DNA of 64,000 nt from Halomonas sp. SpR8 (GCF_031010195.1 NZ_JAUAMC010000002.1:186001-250000); one strand, 5' to 3'; shown: positions 1 to 8,970, counted from the first letter of the stretch. Notes: generated by a model from the sequence alone, not told the origin. Numbers and translations are program-made.

Positions 1-6
1 TATACC

Positions 7-40
7 CCCTACCGTTCTACACACCCTACCGTTCACAACA
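7..40. repeat. 17-bp tandem duplication beyond the cytochrome b561 stop
   Basis: Two units begin at 7 and 24, each starting CCCTACCGTTC. The copies share the first 11 bases exactly and then drift. They end one base before the stop codon of the cytochrome gene. One of a family of gene-end tandem duplications in this window. Confidence 0.8.
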
Positions 41-41
41 C

Positions 42-599
42 TTAATCAAACAGGCTCATACGCTTCATAACGTTATCGCGCTTGATTTTCCAATGGAATA
101 TGGCCCCTGCGACATGTAGTACCAGCAACCCTAAAATGCCCCACCCCAAACGTTCATGCCACATAAACAGCTGTTCAGATAGCTGCTCGCGTTCGCCAAT
201 TAACCCTGGCAAATGCCAGTGGAAAAACTCAACGGGGAATCCACCGCTTGCCGTTGCAGCCCAGCCCAACAAAGGCATGATAATGAGCGCTAAATAGAGC
301 AAATGATGAACGCTGCTACTCACCACTCGCTCGAAGGCGTTCAAAGGCGGCTCATGATCAGGCACCACAAAGGCCAGACGGGTAATAATACGCAGCGTCA
401 TTAGCAGCAGGATCAGCACGCCCAGCGTCTTATGGCTGGTATACAGCAAGTTCGTGAGCATATTGCCAACTAAAGCGATGGTGCGTTCATAACCCAAAAA
501 GCCTAACGTTAAACCACTGGCCAAGGAGAGCAACACCGCGCCAGCCACCAACCAGTGCAGCATCCGATGCGGGTAGATATAGTGATCCAGTTCGTGCAT
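42..599 (-). CDS. Cytochrome b561 family membrane protein
   Basis: A 185-residue di-haem cytochrome b of the bacterial b561 type, expected in the inner membrane, where such proteins pass electrons to or from the quinone pool. Four hydrophobic segments are visible (about residues 13-35, 45-68, 92-112 and 145-166). Histidines sit at the usual haem positions: the first helix (HRMLHW), the second (SHKTLG), the third (HHLLY) and the last (LHVAGAIFHW). The length is normal for the family. The start is supported by AGGAG six bases upstream. The gene appears monocistronic; the next gene on this strand is a LysR regulator read towards it across a 112-base gap. The electron partner cannot be told from the sequence. 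Confidence 0.9.
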   Translation of the reverse strand: MHELDHYIYPHRMLHWLVAGAVLLSLASGLTLGFLGYERTIALVGNMLTNLLYTSHKTLGVLILLLMTLRIITRLAFVVPDHEPPLNAFERVVSSSVHHLLYLALIIMPLLGWAATASGGFPVEFFHWHLPGLIGEREQLSEQLFMWHERLGWGILGLLVLHVAGAIFHWKIKRDNVMKRMSLFD

Positions 600-711
600 G
601 TAGTGCTCCTAACAGCCAATGCATTTGCTTTTTAGTCTAGTCAGTAACGCTCCCTAGCGCCGATTAAAGCACTCCGCGGCTATCAACGCTAAACGTTACT
701 GGCGAAATACC

Positions 712-1584
712 TTATTGCGCTTGCTCGGGCGCGGCCAACTGTTCACGTATTAGCTCCCCCAATCGGCGCACAGGTTCCGAAGGCCGGTGTGGCGCCCGGT
801 GGAGCGCTAGCTCAATCATTGGCAGCGCAGGCAGCCCGCTGCTCTCATCCAGCGGCCTCAGTGCCGGTGTCAACATGCTGCGAGTCACCACCACGATAGC
901 CAGCCCAGCGGTCACAATCGGCGCCAGCCCCGCCATAGACTGGCTAGTATAGGCAACCCGCCAGCTACGCCCGGCTGATTGCAGTGCCTGCTCAGCCACT
1001 TCACGAAACACATCGGCCCCCGGTGAGTAGAGTGCCAGCGGTAGCGGGTCACTAAGCAGCGGCTGCTGGTTCATCCCCACGGCCCACAACAAAGGCTCCC
1101 GGCGGATAACATCGCCGCCTGGCGAGTTACGCTGCCGGGTTACCAGGGCTAAATCCAACTCTTTGGCTTTCACCTGTTCGACGAGATGTGTGCTGGTACC
1201 GCAGATCACTTTCAACCCGACCGCAGGATAAAGCTGATGAAAATAGGCAAATACCGAGGGCAGTAGCGATGCATAATCTTCAGGTATGCCCAAGGTGAGA
1301 TCCCCAGTGACCTGACGCGCCTGCATATCGCTCCACGCCTCATCATTAAGCGCTAATAGCCGTCGGGCATGGCTGAGTAAGCGCTCACCTTCTGAAGTAA
1401 AGCGTATTCGCCGTCCTTCTCGCTCGTGCAGCGTGAGCGATAGCTGCGCCTCTAACCGCTGTAGCTGCATGCTCACGGTGGACTGGGTGTACGCCAGTCG
1501 TTTTGCAGCGGCGGTTACACTGCCGGTGTCTGCGATGGCCACCAGAGTACGCAGCAGTGTCAGGTCTAACGTGGGAGCGCGCAT
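712..1584 (-). CDS. LysR family transcriptional regulator
   Basis: A 290-residue LysR protein. The N-terminal winged helix-turn-helix covers about residues 5-65 (LRTLVAIADTGSVTAAAKRL, then a recognition helix around STVSMQLQRLE). A periplasmic-binding-like effector domain runs from about 90 to 285. It is divergent from the EamA exporter that starts 115 bases away, the classic arrangement in which a LysR protein controls its neighbour, so it probably governs export of a small metabolite or amino acid. The effector is unknown. Confidence 0.93.
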   Translation of the reverse strand: MRAPTLDLTLLRTLVAIADTGSVTAAAKRLAYTQSTVSMQLQRLEAQLSLTLHEREGRRIRFTSEGERLLSHARRLLALNDEAWSDMQARQVTGDLTLGIPEDYASLLPSVFAYFHQLYPAVGLKVICGTSTHLVEQVKAKELDLALVTRQRNSPGGDVIRREPLLWAVGMNQQPLLSDPLPLALYSPGADVFREVAEQALQSAGRSWRVAYTSQSMAGLAPIVTAGLAIVVVTRSMLTPALRPLDESSGLPALPMIELALHRAPHRPSEPVRRLGELIREQLAAPEQAQ

Positions 1585-1620
1585 ATATCAGCCCTTATTT
1601 ATCACCATCCTTGATGATAA

Positions 1621-1636
1621 CGATCATAAAAGATCG
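1621..1636. promoter_or_regulatory. Candidate LysR operator between the LysR and EamA genes
   Basis: A short interrupted palindrome, CGATC-ATAAAA-GATCG, lies in the 115-base divergent intergenic region, about 64 bases before the EamA start. This fits the dyad that LysR regulators bind, but the arms are only 5 bp, so it could be chance. Confidence 0.3.
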
Positions 1637-1699
1637 ATATTGTGATGTATTCATAATGAGTATGCTGCTCAGCACATTCACTAATCAAGGAGAACTCTT

Positions 1700-2578
1700 A
1701 TGCATCCCGTTCACTCCCCCGCGTTATTTCCACGTTGGTACAGCGTTGGTGCGGCGTTAGTGGCCGTGATGCTTTGGAGTGCGGCGCCGCTGCTAGCTGA
1801 GTTTGCCAAAGCGACACCGCCCTTGCAGCTAACCGCCGTTACCCTGTTAGCAGGGTCATTAGCAACGCTGCCGTTAAGCCGCCGGGGCAAGGTCGCCAAC
1901 TGCGGCACAGGGTGGCAACTGAGTGTTTGGGTGGGAATCCCACTGCTCATCTTTGGCGCTGTCAGCACCTACTTTATTGGCATGCGGTTAGCGCCCGCCG
2001 CCGAAGCGGCGCTGATTACCTACACTTGGCCGGTGCTGTTTGTGCTACTCAGCCAGTGGAGCCGTTTTGGCCGCTTACAGATTGCGGGGGTTATCGGCGC
2101 GCTGATTGCGTTTTCGGGTGCGGCGTTGCTGCTGGTTCCTCAAGCCATCAATGGGGGGCTGGGAGGTGCCACCACGGGCTACGCACTAGCCCTGTTGGCC
2201 GCCTGCTGCTGGGCAATCTATTCTTGGTTAAGCCAAGCAGCGCCAGTGGCGTTAACGCCGCTGCTGCCGCGGCTACTGCTCATCGCCTGTGCTATTGCCT
2301 TGACCGCGAGCCTGGCACTGGAAGGCACGCTAGCTTTTCCCAGCGGGGAGGCATTGCTGGCAGGTATCGCCCTGGGATTAGGGCCTTACGGAGTAGCCAT
2401 GGTGGCGTGGGATAAAGCATTGCGCTGGGGGCATGCGAGCCTGGTGGGCAGCTTGGCCTATGGCGTGCCGATCCTGGCCGCCCTGCTGCTGGTGCTAGCA
2501 GGCATGAGCGTACTCGACTGGCGTTTACCCGCCGCGGCCGTACTGGTGGTGGTAGGCTGCCTCAAAGCTGGCCGCTAA
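1700..2578 (+). CDS. DMT-superfamily transporter with EamA domains
   Basis: A 292-residue inner-membrane exporter with ten predicted hydrophobic helices in two five-helix EamA halves. Conserved features are the LWSAAPLLAEFAK start of helix 1 and LAPAAEAALITYTWPVL in the first half. It is close in style to the YddG group, which exports aromatic amino acids and related compounds; the exact substrate is inferred at best. The start is well supported by AAGGAG at 1688-1693. It diverges from a LysR regulator that probably controls it. Confidence 0.9.
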   Translation: MHPVHSPALFPRWYSVGAALVAVMLWSAAPLLAEFAKATPPLQLTAVTLLAGSLATLPLSRRGKVANCGTGWQLSVWVGIPLLIFGAVSTYFIGMRLAPAAEAALITYTWPVLFVLLSQWSRFGRLQIAGVIGALIAFSGAALLLVPQAINGGLGGATTGYALALLAACCWAIYSWLSQAAPVALTPLLPRLLLIACAIALTASLALEGTLAFPSGEALLAGIALGLGPYGVAMVAWDKALRWGHASLVGSLAYGVPILAALLLVLAGMSVLDWRLPAAAVLVVVGCLKAGR

Positions 2579-2600
2579 CTTCTTACCATTTAACCTCCCC

Positions 2601-2628
2601 ACGCCTAACAATTTACGCCTCACAATTC
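2601..2628. repeat. 14-bp tandem duplication after the EamA stop
   Basis: ACGCCTAACAATTT is followed directly by ACGCCTCACAATTC; 12 of 14 bases match. It begins 23 bases after the stop codon of the EamA gene. Confidence 0.7.
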
Positions 2629-2643
2629 AATCCTCACTACCGA

Positions 2644-2680
2644 CCAACGCCCCTATCACGATAAGCGACAGGGGCGTTGG
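2644..2680. terminator. Hairpin between convergent genes
   Basis: An 11-bp perfect stem (CCAACGCCCCT paired with AGGGGCGTTGG) closes a 15-base loop between the EamA gene and the convergent repeat-protein gene. There is no strong T tract, so this is a probable rather than textbook terminator, possibly working in both directions. Confidence 0.55.
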
Positions 2681-2716
2681 GCATTATTGATTAACGCTGA
2701 CAATTAAAGCTAATTA

Positions 2717-4162
2717 TCAAAGCTCTGGAGGAATATCCGTCGGCTCCATCTCCAGGCTTAGTTCGAACAAGCCACTACCGGTAGCGCTAAAGCCCCGCGC
2801 GCTTACCGTGTAAGTACCCGGCAGCAACGGCTCCTGAAGGCGAGAGTCGGTACCGCCCGCACCATCGTCATCACTGAGAGCAACGCCTTGACCACTAATC
2901 TCGATAAAGGTATCAAAATCGGTAGAGCGCATTTCCAACGTCACTAACGAGCTCTCAGCCACCTCCAACTGATACGTCAGCGGTTCACCGCTATACCAAC
3001 CGTTAAGCGCTTCACCAGGAGTAAGCGTGCCTTCATTACGCAGCTCCACATCGGGCATATCACGCGGCTCCATAGAGAGCGTAAACATGCCGCTGCTCTC
3101 GCCATAGGCAGTGCGTGCCGTTAACTGATATTCACCGGGGGCAAGAAAATCAGCGATGCTAGCATCCAGATTACCGGCACTATCATCATCTTCTCGGTAG
3201 TAACCGTTAGGCCCCTCAAGCACCAGATACGAGTCGATGTCGCTGGCGCGCATGTCAATCTGGTACATGCCAGCTTCTTCTACTTCTACTTGGTAGCTAA
3301 GGTCCTGGCCACTGTACCAACCGCTGAGAGAATCATCGGGAGTGAGCGCTCCATCATTGCGCAGCTCGCCATCACCCGGTAACTCATGAGGCTCTACTGA
3401 AAGCGTATAGATGCCGTCGCCATCACCGTAGGCACTGCGGGCTGTCAGGGTATATTCACCAGGCTCCAGAAAATCAGCGATGCGCGCGTCTAAATCACCA
3501 GCGCTGTCGTCGTCTTCGTGGGTATAGCCATTCGGCCCTTCAATCTCCAGGTAAGCATCGAAGTCTTCAGAGCGCATTTCCAGTTGGTAAAGGCCCGCTT
3601 CTTCTATGTTCAGGGTGATTTCACGGGCATCCCCCTGCAGCCAACTATCGATGGGCTCACCCACTGCTACCGTGTCGGCATCCGTCAACTCAACGGTTCG
3701 AGTGCCAACGGTAAACGGGCCATAGCTGTGGGCATCAGCACCGCTAACGACCACCACATAGTCGCCACTCTCCTCAATACGGTGGCGAACGACAGGGGCA
3801 TTATCGAGTAGCTGTAGCTGGTCATCATAAAGCGCCACAACACCCTGCAAGGCACCGTTGAGAGAAATCTCAACGATTTCATTCTCTTCCAGCGAAATGG
3901 CATAGCGCATGAAGCGGCTGCCATCGTTGCCGTTCAGTTCGCTGGCGGAGGTTATTTCGCCACGCAGGCGCTCATCAAGGGTGAGCTTTTCAAGGCCAAC
4001 AATAGCCTCGGCAACCGGCGGTTGATCCGTGGTTTCAGCGCTTTCGGCAGGCGCTTCATCGCTGGTCTGCCCTGGCATAGGAATAATTTGAGCGGCGAGA
4101 AAACCAACGGCGGCGCCACCAACCGCCACCAATACAAACGCAAACGAAGAGGATTTAGCCAC
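2717..4162 (-). CDS. Exported acidic protein with tandem PPC-like beta-sandwich repeats
   Basis: I choose the GTG at 4162 (481 residues) because AAGGAG lies six bases before it; an ATG ten codons upstream has no such support. A single N-terminal hydrophobic segment (about residues 5-25) acts as a signal or anchor, followed by a Pro/Ala/Glu-rich linker. The rest is a degenerate first unit and three repeats of roughly 100 residues. Each repeat contains a W/Y-G-(Q/E/D) turn, an EM/DMR strand, an (E)DDDSAG loop rich in Asp, and a PGEYxLTAR strand, which resembles bacterial pre-peptidase C-terminal (PPC) domains. The acidic composition suits a halophile periplasm or cell surface. No catalytic domain is present, so a binding or scaffolding role is likely. 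The repeats are similar at DNA level too, so unit number may vary between strains. Confidence 0.75.
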   Translation of the reverse strand: MAKSSSFAFVLVAVGGAAVGFLAAQIIPMPGQTSDEAPAESAETTDQPPVAEAIVGLEKLTLDERLRGEITSASELNGNDGSRFMRYAISLEENEIVEISLNGALQGVVALYDDQLQLLDNAPVVRHRIEESGDYVVVVSGADAHSYGPFTVGTRTVELTDADTVAVGEPIDSWLQGDAREITLNIEEAGLYQLEMRSEDFDAYLEIEGPNGYTHEDDDSAGDLDARIADFLEPGEYTLTARSAYGDGDGIYTLSVEPHELPGDGELRNDGALTPDDSLSGWYSGQDLSYQVEVEEAGMYQIDMRASDIDSYLVLEGPNGYYREDDDSAGNLDASIADFLAPGEYQLTARTAYGESSGMFTLSMEPRDMPDVELRNEGTLTPGEALNGWYSGEPLTYQLEVAESSLVTLEMRSTDFDTFIEISGQGVALSDDDGAGGTDSRLQEPLLPGTYTVSARGFSATGSGLFELSLEMEPTDIPPEL

Positions 4163-4260
4163 AAGCAGCTCCTTGTTAAGTCGCAATAACAATCATTAAT
4201 AAGTTAAGCAAATATGATTATAAGATGCTTACTCCACTAAAGTTAACGTTTAATGAAAAA

Positions 4261-4316
4261 CCGTCTATGAAGAACCGTCTATAAAAGGCCGTCCATGAAA
4301 GACCGTCTATAAAAGA
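4261..4316. repeat. Four 14-bp tandem repeats
   Basis: Four contiguous 14-bp units start at 4261, 4275, 4289 and 4303, each beginning CCGTC(T/C)AT. They lie in the intergenic region between the divergent repeat-protein gene and the RlpA-like gene, about 100 bases upstream of the former. Units 2 and 4 differ at one base. I see no coding sense in them. Confidence 0.9.
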
Positions 4317-4542
4317 CAGCGCATAGCACAAAGCCCTTTCGTTATGCATGTCATACCTGGGCGGATAAGTCACTGAAACCCAAGGGCACATATGGAGAGA
4401 TTAAAAAATCTTGAAATTGAACCTATTTGCATCGATCTTCTCAAAGCTTGCTGACTCGTTGCGACAAGGGTAGTATCGATAGGCCTATCAGGCACCTCAT
4501 CAAGAGTGCGGGATTCGCAACACGCAAAACCGAGGTACTCCT

Positions 4543-4920
4543 ATGGGAGCCCAAAAACGACTGATCCGAACGATTTGTTTGGCAGCGGTAGTAAGCAGTG
4601 CTGCCAACAGTGCTTTTGCACATGAGACAGAAACGCAGGAAGGCGTCGCCTCCTTTTACAGTGACCGCTTTCAAGGCGCGACCACTGCCAGCGGAGAGCC
4701 CTTTGATCAACAAGCGCTGACCGCCGCCCACCCAAGTTTGCCGTTTGGCACAAAGGTGTTGGTGACACGCCCGGACACGGGGCAAGCAGTAGAGGTACTG
4801 ATCAATGACCGCGGCCCCTTTATTCAAGGACGCATTATTGATTTATCGAAACGCGCGGCTGCTAAGCTTGGCATGATTCGCCGCGGTACAGCTCCCGTGA
4901 TGGTAACGCTGTTGGATTAA
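4543..4920 (+). CDS. Small RlpA-like double-psi beta-barrel protein
   Basis: A 125-residue exported protein. An N-terminal signal peptide ends near residue 26 (SAANSAFA). The mature part is almost entirely one RlpA-like double-psi beta-barrel: [40 protein letters not shown] and [15 protein letters not shown] are the family's conserved blocks, including the catalytic-type Asp in NDRGPF. RlpA proteins cleave naked glycan strands of septal peptidoglycan in some bacteria. This one lacks the C-terminal SPOR domain and a lipobox cysteine, so it is a minimal version whose activity is uncertain. A rho-independent terminator follows. Confidence 0.88.
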   Translation: MGAQKRLIRTICLAAVVSSAANSAFAHETETQEGVASFYSDRFQGATTASGEPFDQQALTAAHPSLPFGTKVLVTRPDTGQAVEVLINDRGPFIQGRIIDLSKRAAAKLGMIRRGTAPVMVTLLD

Positions 4921-5011
4921 CGGATAACACATCCTTGATTGTTGTGTGATACCCCTTAGCCTAATCAATGCGACAGCACACAAAGCACCATTAACACAAG
5001 CCAGTAAATAG

Positions 5012-5045
5012 ACAGGGCGACCAGCGATGGTTCGCCCTGTTTTCT
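5012..5045 (+). terminator. Rho-independent terminator after the RlpA-like gene
   Basis: Stem ACAGGGCGA paired with TCGCCCTGT, with extra CC/GG pairs across a small bulge, followed by a T-rich run from 5040. It ends transcription of the small RlpA-like gene. Confidence 0.8.
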
Positions 5046-5141
5046 TATATGGCTTACTTCCCGATACATTAACGAACTTGCAAGCAGGCTAAGTGTCTCT
5101 ATGCTGCAGGAAGTTCAACACGCTATCCGCAGGAGGCACTT

Positions 5142-6140
5142 ATGCAGTCACAATTTTATACCTTGACCGATTACCCCAACGGCCTACCCGACCGGGCGCT
5201 ATTCAAACTAGAGACACAAACGCTACCCGAACTGGCCGAGGGCGAAGTACGCATTCGTAACCACTGGCTTTCCGTCGACCCTTATATGCGCGGTCGCATG
5301 AGTGGTATTCGTACCTATGTGGATCCGTTTGAGCTCGGCAAGCCCATGGAAGGCGGCGCCATTGGCGAAGTTATTGAAACCCATGATTCAAGCCTAAAAG
5401 TGGGCGACAAAGTCAGCCATATGGGCGGCTGGCGGGATATTGCCCAACTGCCTGCTCAGGGTGTTACGAAGCTACCCGATATCGACGTTCCCGAGCAGGC
5501 CTATCTCGGCGTGCTGGGCATGCCGGGCATGACTGCCTGGACTGGCCTAAACCTGATTGCCGAATGCAAGCCTGCCGACAACGTTTTAGTCAGCGCGGCC
5601 AGCGGCGCAGTTGGCTCGTTAGCCGTCCAACTGGCTAAAGCGAAGGGCTGCCATGTGGTGGGTATTGCGGGCGCCGCTCATAAGCTAGCCTGGCTGGAGT
5701 CATTGGGCGTCGAACCGGTCAGCTACCGGGATAGAGACGCTTACGAGCTTAGCGATGCTATTAAGCTCGCCAGTCCCAACGGCATCGATGTCTATTTCGA
5801 AAATGTCGGCGGCATTTGCCTTGAAGCAGCACTGAGCCAGCTTAATGAAGGCGCACGTATCGCCGTGTGTGGCATGATCGATGGCTACAATGACAAAGAG
5901 CCCGCTCCTGGCCCCAGCAATCTCGCCCAACTGATCATGCGCAAAGCCAAGATGCAGGGTTTTATTGTTGCTGACCACTGGGCAAACTATAGCTACTTTT
6001 TGAACGAAGTAGCTCCCCAAGTGGCAGAAGGCAAGCTGGATTACAAAGAGACGGTCAAAGAGGGGTTAGAGAGCACGCCTGATGCTTTCCTTGCTCTATT
6101 CAACGGCGGCAATACCGGCAAAATGCTGATCAAGCTATAG
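5142..6140 (+). CDS. NADP-dependent medium-chain oxidoreductase (CurA/leukotriene B4 dehydrogenase-like)
   Basis: A 332-residue zinc-independent member of the medium-chain dehydrogenase/reductase family, of normal length. The N-terminal GroES-like part shows VDPYMRGRM and the cofactor domain shows the nucleotide loop VSAASGAVGSLAVQLAKAKG. VYFENVGG and the C-terminal NGGNTGKMLIKL are typical of this subgroup, which reduces the double bond of alpha,beta-unsaturated ketones and aldehydes with NADPH (curcumin reductase CurA in E. coli). It is a probable cytosolic detoxification enzyme. AGGAGG lies nine bases before the ATG. No partner gene is adjacent. Confidence 0.9.
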   Translation: MQSQFYTLTDYPNGLPDRALFKLETQTLPELAEGEVRIRNHWLSVDPYMRGRMSGIRTYVDPFELGKPMEGGAIGEVIETHDSSLKVGDKVSHMGGWRDIAQLPAQGVTKLPDIDVPEQAYLGVLGMPGMTAWTGLNLIAECKPADNVLVSAASGAVGSLAVQLAKAKGCHVVGIAGAAHKLAWLESLGVEPVSYRDRDAYELSDAIKLASPNGIDVYFENVGGICLEAALSQLNEGARIAVCGMIDGYNDKEPAPGPSNLAQLIMRKAKMQGFIVADHWANYSYFLNEVAPQVAEGKLDYKETVKEGLESTPDAFLALFNGGNTGKMLIKL

Positions 6141-6189
6141 CACTCCATTTAACTCTCTCTTAATTCTCCCCTCCCTCATCTTATATCCT

Positions 6190-6217
6190 GACCACAGCGC
6201 ACTTTTTTGCTGTGGTT
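6190..6217 (+). terminator. Weak hairpin after the MDR oxidoreductase
   Basis: Stem ACCACAGC / GCTGTGGT with a T-rich loop, 50 bases after the oxidoreductase stop. The T run is inside the loop rather than after the stem, so terminator function is uncertain. Confidence 0.35.
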
Positions 6218-6268
6218 AGGCTGTATAGCTAAGAAAAAATCGTCAAAACGTTAGACCAATGGCGAGTT

Positions 6269-6287
6269 GATAATTAAAATCATTCTT
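6269..6287. promoter_or_regulatory. Fur-box-like sequence upstream of the PQQ dehydrogenase
   Basis: GATAATTAAAATCATTCTT matches the 19-bp Fur consensus GATAATGATAATCATTATC at 15 of 19 positions by eye. It ends 80 bases before the dehydrogenase start, a sensible promoter position. The region is AT-rich, so a chance match is possible. Confidence 0.4.
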
Positions 6288-6367
6288 TAGAAATGTGTGT
6301 TTTAACCCATCGCCGCTGTCGATGGGCTAAAGCGCGTTGCAGGTACGCTGTTATAAGGGGATGTCTC

Positions 6368-8905
6368 ATGGAACAACACATGCGCGATCACGGTAAGTGG
6401 CCAGCGATTTTCGTTGGCCTACTGCTGCTCATCGTTGGCTTGGTGCTGGCCATTGGCGGCGGCAAACTATTAAGCCTGGGCGGCAGTGCTTACTACTTAA
6501 TTGCCGGGGTCAGCATTATTGCCTGCGGCGCTCTCTTTGCTCTACGTCGAGGCGCCGCCCTCTGGCTCTACGCGCTAACCCTTTTTACCACCCTGGCATG
6601 GGCACTGTGGGAAGTTGGCCTCGACTGGTGGCAGTTAGTGCCTCGGGTCGCCATTCTCTGCCTAATCGGCATTCTGCTGCTACTGCCCTGGTGGCGTAAG
6701 CCGCTGCATTCAAAAGGCGGCAGTCTGGCGCTTGTTGGCAGCATTGCTGCCGCTATTATCGTGGCCATTGCCAGTCAGTTCAGCGACCCCGGCACTATCG
6801 AAGGGTCGCTGGCAAATAGCGGCACACCCACCGATAGCGTCAACCCTGCCCAAGTGGCAAGTGATGACTGGCCCGCCTATGGCGGCACCAATGCGGGCAC
6901 CCACTACTCCTCTCTCGATCAAATCACGCCCGACAACATCGGCGAGCTTGAAGAGGTATGGCGGATTCAAACCGGTGACAAGGCGGGCCCTAATGCGCCG
7001 CCTGAAATTACCAACCAGAATACCCCGCTAAAAGTGAACGACAGCCTGTATATTTGCACGTCGCACAGCCGAGCGATGGCGCTATCTCCAGAAACGGGCG
7101 AAACCCTGTGGTCGTTTGATCCTGAGATCAGCACCATGGGAGCGGATGATTTCTCAGGCTGGGCGCACATGACCTGCCGCGGCCTCGCCTACTATGACGC
7201 TGCTAACTATTCCACTGACGCAAGCGCAAACAGCGATGAGGCTGACAATAACGCAACACCCAGCAGCGCTACGTCGCTCTCTTTTGATATCTTTAATAAC
7301 AACGACATTTTCAGCCTGGATCTCTCCTTCCTGTCGCTGCTATTTGGTGTTGAAGCAGAAAACGACACTCCACAGCCAATGCTCAGTGAAACCGATGTCA
7401 TGTGCCCACGCAGGCTCTACCTGCCCACTGCGGATGCACGCTTGATTGCGCTGAATGCCGACACGGGTGAGCGCTGCGCCAGCTTTGGCGATAACGGCGA
7501 AATTGATCTTACTAACAACATTGGTGAGTTTTCTCCAGGCGGTTACTACTCCACCTCGCCGCCCACGGTCACTGAGAACCTGGTTATTCTAGGCGGGCAC
7601 GTCACCGATAACAGCTCCACAGACGAACCTTCCGGCGTTATCCGTGCCTTTGATGTGCATACTGGTGAGTTGGTATGGAACTGGGATAGCGGCAATCCCG
7701 ACAACACCGATCCGCTGCCAGAAGACGAAACCTACACGCGCAACTCTCCCAACGTATGGGCACCGATCAGCGTTGATGAAGAACTAGGCCTCGTTTACCT
7801 GCCCATGGGTAACGCGACGCCTGATCAGTATGGCGCCGACCGCACCGAGAACGATGAAACTTACAGCGCAGGCCTGGTAGCACTTAACGTCGATGACGGT
7901 CAGGTGGCGTGGGTTTATCAGTTTGTGCACCACGACCTATGGGATATGGATACACCGGCACAACCAGCGCTCATTGATCTGGCAACTAATGAGGGCACCC
8001 AGCCCGCGGTTATTCAGCCGACCAAGCAAGGCAGCCTGTATGTATTAAACCGCGAAACCGGCGAGCCGATTGTACCCATCGAAGAGGTGCCCGCGCCGCA
8101 AGGTGCCGTGGAAGGCGACTGGACAGCGGAGACCCAGCCGCGCTCAGCGCTAAACCTGCTACCACCGCCGCTCACCGAGCGCGATATGTGGGGCGCTTCA
8201 CCGTTTGACCAGATGATGTGCCGCATTCAGTTCAACTCCTTGCGCTACGAGGGCCAGTACACGCCACCTTCGCTGGAAGGCAGCATTGTTTATCCAGGCA
8301 ATGTGGGTGTGATGAACTGGGGTGGCGTTGCAGTGGATCCCGAGCGCCAGGCGCTATTTACCGGGGCTAAATATCTGGCCTTCGTTTCCACGCTGGTACC
8401 CCGCGAAGAAGTCGAAGAGGGCGAAGGCTCCGCCAGTGAACAAGGGCTGCAAATTAATGAAGGCGCGCCCTATGCCGTGAAGCTTGGCCCACTGCTTTCA
8501 GTGCTCGGCCTGCCCTGCCAAGCGCCTTCCTGGGGTGACGTTGCGGGCATCGATCTGCAAAGCAACGAGGTAGTGTGGAAGCACCGCAATGGCTCGACCC
8601 GCGACAGCATGCCGTTCGGTCTACCGATCGGCTTGAACGTTGGTGTCCCTGCACTAGGCGGCCCGTTAACCACCGCTGGCGGTGTGTCATTCTTGAGCGG
8701 CACACTGGATCAATACCTGCGCGGTTACGACATCACCACTGGCGAGGAGTTGTATAAAGCCCGCTTGCCTGCAGGTGGCCAGGCCACGCCAATGACCTAT
8801 ACCGGCCAAGATGGCCGCCAATATGTAGTCGTCACGGCGGGAGGGCACGGCACCTTTGGCACCAAAATGGGTGATTACGTGATTGGCTACGCGCTGCCGG
8901 AGTAA
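6368..8905 (+). CDS. gcd: Membrane-bound PQQ-dependent glucose/quinate/shikimate-type dehydrogenase
   Basis: The ATG at 6368 (845 residues) has AAGGGG seven bases upstream; a longer frame from 6293 lacks support. Five N-terminal membrane helices (about residues 9-150) are followed by the periplasmic PQQ eight-bladed propeller. Landmarks shared with E. coli Gcd are DWPAYGGTNAGTHYSSL, HHDLWDMD (residues 521-528, active-site region), the TKQGS lysine region that contacts PQQ, FPFGLP-like blocks, and the C-terminal PAGGQATPMTY and GGHGTFGTKMGDY. Such enzymes oxidise sugars or polyols in the periplasm and feed electrons to ubiquinone. An insertion of about 55 residues, rich in Asn, Ser and Asp, separates Cys270 and Cys346, which lie about 21 residues apart in E. 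coli Gcd. The exact substrate is not certain. It converges on a PQQ-receptor-like gene. Confidence 0.93.
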   Translation: MEQHMRDHGKWPAIFVGLLLLIVGLVLAIGGGKLLSLGGSAYYLIAGVSIIACGALFALRRGAALWLYALTLFTTLAWALWEVGLDWWQLVPRVAILCLIGILLLLPWWRKPLHSKGGSLALVGSIAAAIIVAIASQFSDPGTIEGSLANSGTPTDSVNPAQVASDDWPAYGGTNAGTHYSSLDQITPDNIGELEEVWRIQTGDKAGPNAPPEITNQNTPLKVNDSLYICTSHSRAMALSPETGETLWSFDPEISTMGADDFSGWAHMTCRGLAYYDAANYSTDASANSDEADNNATPSSATSLSFDIFNNNDIFSLDLSFLSLLFGVEAENDTPQPMLSETDVMCPRRLYLPTADARLIALNADTGERCASFGDNGEIDLTNNIGEFSPGGYYSTSPPTVTENLVILGGHVTDNSSTDEPSGVIRAFDVHTGELVWNWDSGNPDNTDPLPEDETYTRNSPNVWAPISVDEELGLVYLPMGNATPDQYGADRTENDETYSAGLVALNVDDGQVAWVYQFVHHDLWDMDTPAQPALIDLATNEGTQPAVIQPTKQGSLYVLNRETGEPIVPIEEVPAPQGAVEGDWTAETQPRSALNLLPPPLTERDMWGASPFDQMMCRIQFNSLRYEGQYTPPSLEGSIVYPGNVGVMNWGGVAVDPERQALFTGAKYLAFVSTLVPREEVEEGEGSASEQGLQINEGAPYAVKLGPLLSVLGLPCQAPSWGDVAGIDLQSNEVVWKHRNGSTRDSMPFGLPIGLNVGVPALGGPLTTAGGVSFLSGTLDQYLRGYDITTGEELYKARLPAGGQATPMTYTGQDGRQYVVVTAGGHGTFGTKMGDYVIGYALPE

Positions 8906-8934
8906 TCGGTTAGCTTAGCGTCATCACCAATGAT

Positions 8935-8970
8935 AACGGGCGACCTCATCAATGAGGTCGCCCGTTTTTA
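8935..8970 (+). terminator. Strong hairpin terminator between gcd and the TonB receptor
   Basis: A perfect 15-bp stem (AACGGGCGACCTCAT with its complement) and tiny loop, followed by TTTTTA. It is a textbook terminator for the dehydrogenase gene, and its symmetry may let it serve the convergent receptor gene as well. Confidence 0.92.
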
